A stretch of DNA of 8,245 nucleotides from Deltaproteobacteria bacterium (GTDB lineage: Bacteria; Desulfobacterota; Desulfovibrionia; Desulfovibrionales; Desulfovibrionaceae): NCBI GenBank assembly GCA_025350085.1, contig JANXYI010000037.1:1-8245 (forward strand), read 5' to 3'. Shown piece by piece: positions 5,273 through 8,245 of the stretch; position 1 is the stretch's first letter; each line of letters begins with the position of its first letter. Below the pieces are notes generated by a model that was given only the letters and a program-made list of their open reading frames with translations, was not told where the DNA came from and did no database searches. The translations under genes and the position numbers were made by a program.

Positions 5273-5461
5273 ATGAATCTGCTGGAAGTGCTCATCCTTG
5301 TGGTCATCGGTCTGGTGCTGTTCAACTCGCGCAAGCTGCCGGGACTCGGCGGCGGCATCGGCCGGGCCATCAGCAATTTCAAGCGCAGCCTGACCGAGCC
5401 CGAGGAGATCGACCTCACCGGGAAGAAGAAGGACTCCGGCGACACCCCGCCAAAGCCCTGA
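5273..5461 (+). CDS. TatA/E-like small membrane protein
   Basis: The 62-residue product has the TatA/E architecture: a short N-terminal membrane helix (about 3-17, with Glu5 near its start), a hinge, an amphipathic helix (about 25-40, 'GGGIGRAISNFKRSL') and a charged, disordered tail. TatA proteins oligomerise to let folded Tat substrates cross the inner membrane. The diagnostic Phe-Gly hinge is altered: F17-N18-S19-R20-K21-L22-P23 keeps Phe and Lys-Leu-Pro but has Asn where Gly is nearly invariant. It may be a divergent Tat component or a paralogue with another job. The start is chosen from AGGGAG (5260-5265), seven bases upstream; an in-frame ATG at 5228 has no comparable site and lies at the predicted transcription start. 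It is the first gene of the stator operon, 50 nt before motA. No tatB or tatC is nearby. Confidence 0.8.
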   Translation: MNLLEVLILVVIGLVLFNSRKLPGLGGGIGRAISNFKRSLTEPEEIDLTGKKKDSGDTPPKP

Positions 5462-5511
5462 CGCCCGAAGCGGGCCAGCCAGGGCGGGCAACCGCCGCAT
5501 GAGGGGAAAAT

Positions 5512-6381
5512 ATGTTCGCAATCATCGGCCTTGTCGTCGTCATGGGCTCCGTCATCGGCGGATACCTGATGGAGGGCGGCAATCTGCACGTCATCTGGCA
5601 GCCCATCGAACTGCTGATCATCGGCGGGTCCGGGTTGGGCACCCTGCTCATCGGCTCGACCATGAAGACCAACGTGACCATCGGCAAGCTGCTGATGGTC
5701 ATTTTCACGGGCAAGCCCAAGGACAAGAAGGACTACCTGGACATCCTCCTGGTGCTCTTCGACCTCTTGTCCCTGGCCCGGCGCGAGGGTGTCATCGCCC
5801 TGGAAGCCCACGTGAACAAGCCCGACACCAGCGCCATCTTCACCAACCGCCCCTCGGTGCTTAAAAACCACCACGTGCTCGACTTCATCTGCGACAACTT
5901 CAAGGCCTACACCGCGGCCAGCATGGAGCCCCACGAGTTCGAGGCGCTCATGGACACGGACATCGACTCGCACCACGAGGATGCGCTCCAGGCACCCACC
6001 AACCTGAACCGCGTGGCCGACGCCTTCCCGGCGCTCGGCATCGTGGCCGCGGTCATGGGCGTCGTGCTCACCATGGGCAAGCTCTCCGAGCCGCCCGAGG
6101 TGCTCGGCCACTCCATCGGCGCGGCGCTCGTCGGCACCTTCCTCGGCGTGCTCCTGTCCTACGGCGTCTTCGGCCCGCTCGCGGCCATCATGGGCACCCT
6201 GGTCAATGAGACCAGCACCGAGCTCCAGGTGGTCAAGGCCGCCATGAACGCCTTTGCCATGGGCTGGCCCCCGGCCATGTCGCTCGAGTCCGCGCGCCGG
6301 GCCATTCCCGCCGCTGACCGCCCGGGCTTCGACGAGCTGGAGGGCATCCTGCGCGAGAGCAAGAAGAGCGGCAAGGCCTAA
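5512..6381 (+). CDS. motA: Flagellar motor stator protein MotA
   Basis: The 289-residue product aligns along its whole length with Escherichia coli MotA (295 residues) without large gaps. It has four membrane helices (about 1-20, 33-50, 170-190, 200-222) and a large cytosolic loop between the second and third. Known functional residues fall at the same numbers as in E. coli: Arg90 and Glu98 in the loop, which contact rotor protein FliG, and Pro173 and Pro222 at the channel. With MotB it forms the inner-membrane ion channel that drives flagellar rotation. The close match to the E. coli type suggests proton rather than sodium use, but this is inference. GAGGGG (5501-5506) precedes the start by five bases. 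An alternative ATG at 5499 is in another frame and gives a non-homologous product. motB follows after 33 nt. Confidence 0.96.
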   Translation: MFAIIGLVVVMGSVIGGYLMEGGNLHVIWQPIELLIIGGSGLGTLLIGSTMKTNVTIGKLLMVIFTGKPKDKKDYLDILLVLFDLLSLARREGVIALEAHVNKPDTSAIFTNRPSVLKNHHVLDFICDNFKAYTAASMEPHEFEALMDTDIDSHHEDALQAPTNLNRVADAFPALGIVAAVMGVVLTMGKLSEPPEVLGHSIGAALVGTFLGVLLSYGVFGPLAAIMGTLVNETSTELQVVKAAMNAFAMGWPPAMSLESARRAIPAADRPGFDELEGILRESKKSGKA

Positions 6382-6414
6382 GCCTGGCCGCCCGGCGCAA
6401 TGGAGTGAGAGACC

Positions 6415-7389
6415 GTGGCTGAAAACAAGTCCATCATCATCAAAAAGGTCAAGAAGGGCCACGGCGGCGCGCACGGCGGCGCCTGGAAGGTGGCCTACGC
6501 CGACTTCATGACCGCCATGATGGCCTTCTTCCTGCTCATGTGGCTGCTTTCCATGGTCGTGCCCGAGAAGCGCGCCGGCGTGGAGCAGTATTTCAAGGAA
6601 TTCAGTTTGTTCGACAAACAGAACGCGCTGGACGTGCGCCAGGGCGGGGCCATGATCCCGGACCGGGACAAGCCGCCCGTGCCCCAGCGCGACGAGCTGA
6701 CCGAGGCCGCCAAGGTGGGTGCCACGGCGATACAGCCCGTGGAGGCGATCAAGCGCAAGCTCCAGGCTGCCGTGAACGTCAACCTGCCCGAGGTCAAGGA
6801 CCAGATCTTCGTGGACGTCACCGAGGCCGGGGTGCGCATCCAGCTCGTGTACGACGAGAAAAGCCCCATGTTCGCCAAGGGCAGCCCGGAACTCACGGCC
6901 AGCGGCCGCAAGGCCCTGCAGATCATCGGTCAGCAGATCAAGCCGCTGCCCAACAAGGTCGTGGTCGAGGGCCACACTGACTCCGTCAACTTCTCCGGCG
7001 GCAAGTACACCAACTGGGAGCTCTCCACCGAGCGCGCCAGCTCGGCCCGCGTGGCCCTGGAACAGGGCGGCCTGGCCGAGGATCGCCTGGCGAGGGTGTC
7101 CGGATATTCCTCCACCCAGCCGCTGTTTCCGGCCGACCCCACGGACGCCCGCAACCGGCGCATCAGCGTCCTGGTCATGAACTACGTGCCGCCCGAGAGC
7201 GGCCGCGGCCTGCAGGAAGCCCTCGGTGCCGAGGGCGGGTCCAAGCCCAAGGAGCCTTCCATCGCCGAGGAGCTCAACGCCACCATCGAGAAGATGCTCA
7301 CCGCCGATGGCCGCGCCGCCCCGGCCGGTGCCCCGGAGAAGAAGCCTGCCTCCAAGGCCGCGCCCAAGAAGGAAGGACACCAGCCATGA
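6415..7389 (+). CDS. motB: Flagellar motor stator protein MotB
   Basis: The 324-residue product starts at GTG with GGAG (6402-6405) upstream. Residues 1-28 are cytosolic and Lys-rich with 'GAHGGAWKVAYADFMTAMMA', the MotB signature. One membrane helix (29-48) carries Asp30, the proton-carrying residue equivalent to E. coli Asp32. A plug/linker region (50-130) follows, then an OmpA-like peptidoglycan-binding domain (about 130-257) with GHTDS (186-190), 'NWELSTERA' (200-208) and RNRRISV (246-252). This domain anchors the stator to the cell wall. The C-terminal 60 residues are rich in Ala, Lys and Pro and look disordered. It lies 33 nt after motA, and its stop overlaps the next start in ATGA, implying translational coupling to the PilZ gene. 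Confidence 0.96.
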   Translation: MAENKSIIIKKVKKGHGGAHGGAWKVAYADFMTAMMAFFLLMWLLSMVVPEKRAGVEQYFKEFSLFDKQNALDVRQGGAMIPDRDKPPVPQRDELTEAAKVGATAIQPVEAIKRKLQAAVNVNLPEVKDQIFVDVTEAGVRIQLVYDEKSPMFAKGSPELTASGRKALQIIGQQIKPLPNKVVVEGHTDSVNFSGGKYTNWELSTERASSARVALEQGGLAEDRLARVSGYSSTQPLFPADPTDARNRRISVLVMNYVPPESGRGLQEALGAEGGSKPKEPSIAEELNATIEKMLTADGRAAPAGAPEKKPASKAAPKKEGHQP

Positions 7390-8201
7390 GCGAAGTCGAG
7401 CCCCTGCGCCTCCCGGAAATGATCAGCCGCCTGGTGCCCGGCGTGAAGGTCTTCATCATCCTGCACAAGGACCCCCTGCGCGAACGCATCGACGTGCGCA
7501 TTTCCGAGGTGCTCGGCCTGGAGGAGGACGTGCTCTTCCTGGCCCAGACCGAGCCGCCCGTGCCCCGCACATTGGCCAGCGACACCCTGGAGGTGGCCCT
7601 GCTGCTCACCGAGGGCGGCGGCCTGCGGCCCGTGGGCTACGCCGCGCGGCTGCTGGACGTCCGCGAGGACTACCCCGGCCCGGACTACACCCATATCCAG
7701 GCCCTGGCCCTGACCGCACCCAGGCCCGAGGACTTCTTCGAGACCAGCCTGCGCATGCACTACCGCGTGCCCGTGGACGAGGACATGGGCGTGCTCATCC
7801 GCCTGGAGCCGCCTGCAAGCCTGGCGGAGCCGGAAGGGCCGGAAGGGTCGGCCGGGGCGCAGTGGCCTCCCGAAGAACCGGAACTGCCCGAGGCGCCGGA
7901 AGGCTTCGAGACCACGGAACTGCTGGATTTTTCGGCCGGGGGCGCGCGCGTGCGCGTGGCCGGGAGCGCGCAGGTGGAGGTCGGCAGCGTCCTGCCCTTC
8001 AAGCTGCTGTTCCTGGGCTCGGGCTACGCCGACGGCGACGGGGTGGTGCGCAGCGTCGAACCCGACCCGGACGGCCAGACCCTGACGCTTGGCCTGTTCT
8101 TCACCAACATGGAGATCCGCGACATCCGCTACCTCGAACGCATGGTTGCGCGGATCGTCTCCGTCTGCCGCCAGCGCGAACGCGAGGCCGAATATTCGTG
8201 A
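7386..8201 (+). CDS. PilZ-domain c-di-GMP-binding protein (YcgR-like)
   Basis: The 271-residue product has a beta-rich N-terminal domain (about 1-115) in the position of the YcgR-type N domain, then a PilZ domain. Both c-di-GMP-binding motifs are intact: RxxxR as R123-M-H-Y-R127 and DxSxxG as D181-F-S-A-G-G186. Between them is an unusual Glu/Pro/Gly-rich insert (about 141-173) that lengthens the usual spacing. The C-terminal part (198-262) finishes the barrel and a helix. YcgR proteins bind c-di-GMP and slow the flagellar motor by touching MotA or FliG. Translational coupling to motB (4-nt overlap) makes a stator-directed role likely. Spacing to the motB ribosome context and homology-like content both support the ATG at 7386. 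There is no signal peptide or membrane helix, so it is cytosolic. Confidence 0.88.
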   Translation: MSEVEPLRLPEMISRLVPGVKVFIILHKDPLRERIDVRISEVLGLEEDVLFLAQTEPPVPRTLASDTLEVALLLTEGGGLRPVGYAARLLDVREDYPGPDYTHIQALALTAPRPEDFFETSLRMHYRVPVDEDMGVLIRLEPPASLAEPEGPEGSAGAQWPPEEPELPEAPEGFETTELLDFSAGGARVRVAGSAQVEVGSVLPFKLLFLGSGYADGDGVVRSVEPDPDGQTLTLGLFFTNMEIRDIRYLERMVARIVSVCRQREREAEYS

Positions 8202-8206
8202 GTCGC

Positions 8207-8223
8207 CAGGGGCTCCGCCCCTG
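8207..8223 (+). terminator. GC palindrome after the stator operon
   Basis: CAGGGGC (8207-8213) pairs with GCCCCTG (8217-8223) across a TCC loop, five bases after the PilZ stop. There is no T tract behind it; instead ACCCCGCCAAAGGGCC follows. The combination resembles a GC-rich palindromic element I recall as common between genes in Desulfovibrio genomes. It may terminate transcription or protect the mRNA 3' end. Confidence 0.5.
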
Positions 8224-8245
8224 AACCCCGCCAAAGGGCCTGAGG

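Noticed and set aside
5191..7380. 729-codon minus-strand open frame
   Set aside because: Antisense to the clearly real tat-like, motA and motB genes; His/Gly/Leu-rich shadow composition.
7182..8234. 350-codon minus-strand open frame
   Set aside because: Antisense to motB and the PilZ gene, whose products have recognisable motifs; no domain visible in this frame.
1..8245. CRISPR array, tRNA, rRNA, insertion sequence or phage genes
   Set aside because: No regularly spaced repeats, no tRNA- or rRNA-like sequence and no transposase, integrase or phage protein could be recognised on either strand.

Overview
The window is GC-rich DNA, probably from a flagellated, free-living Desulfobacterota bacterium (Desulfovibrionaceae-like). 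This is inferred from gene content, the sigma-54 type flagellar promoter and the GGGGCTCCGCCCC-type intergenic palindrome; no rRNA or other lineage marker is present. Two gene blocks diverge from a regulator-dense intergenic region at about 4795-5272.

Minus-strand block, in transcription order: (a) a KimA-family APC permease (2794-4794), very likely a potassium importer, with all the K+-site residues I recall from Bacillus KimA; (b) a 327-bp gap with a 13-bp inverted repeat; (c) a polytopic membrane protein of the O-antigen ligase/polymerase (Wzy_C) type (1192-2466), followed 47 nt later by (d) a secreted protein with a coiled-coil-like helix, a WGxxAxxLGVHP motif and a Lys/Ala/Pro tail (485-1144), closed by an intrinsic terminator; (e) the first 52 codons of what looks like a very large retention-module (LapA/BapA-type) adhesin, cut by the window edge.

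Plus-strand block: a sigma-54 type promoter, then a 62-aa TatA/E-like protein, MotA, MotB and a PilZ-domain protein. The last two overlap by 4 nt. This is a flagellar stator operon with a probable c-di-GMP-responsive motor or surface regulator at its end.

The main discovery is in the leader of the permease gene. On the minus strand, 4945-5071 reads as a ydaO/yuaA-class c-di-AMP riboswitch, including its hallmark CCGTCAGCTAACCTCG segment. It is preceded by a perfect TTGACA -35 box that places transcription start at the aptamer's 5' edge. It is followed by an 11-bp GC-rich hairpin with a six-T tract. Promoter, aptamer, terminator and K+ transporter form a coherent transcriptional OFF switch like that of Gram-positive kimA, here in an apparent Gram-negative. 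The opposite side of the same intergenic region launches the operon carrying a c-di-GMP receptor, so potassium/c-di-AMP and motility/c-di-GMP signalling sit back to back.
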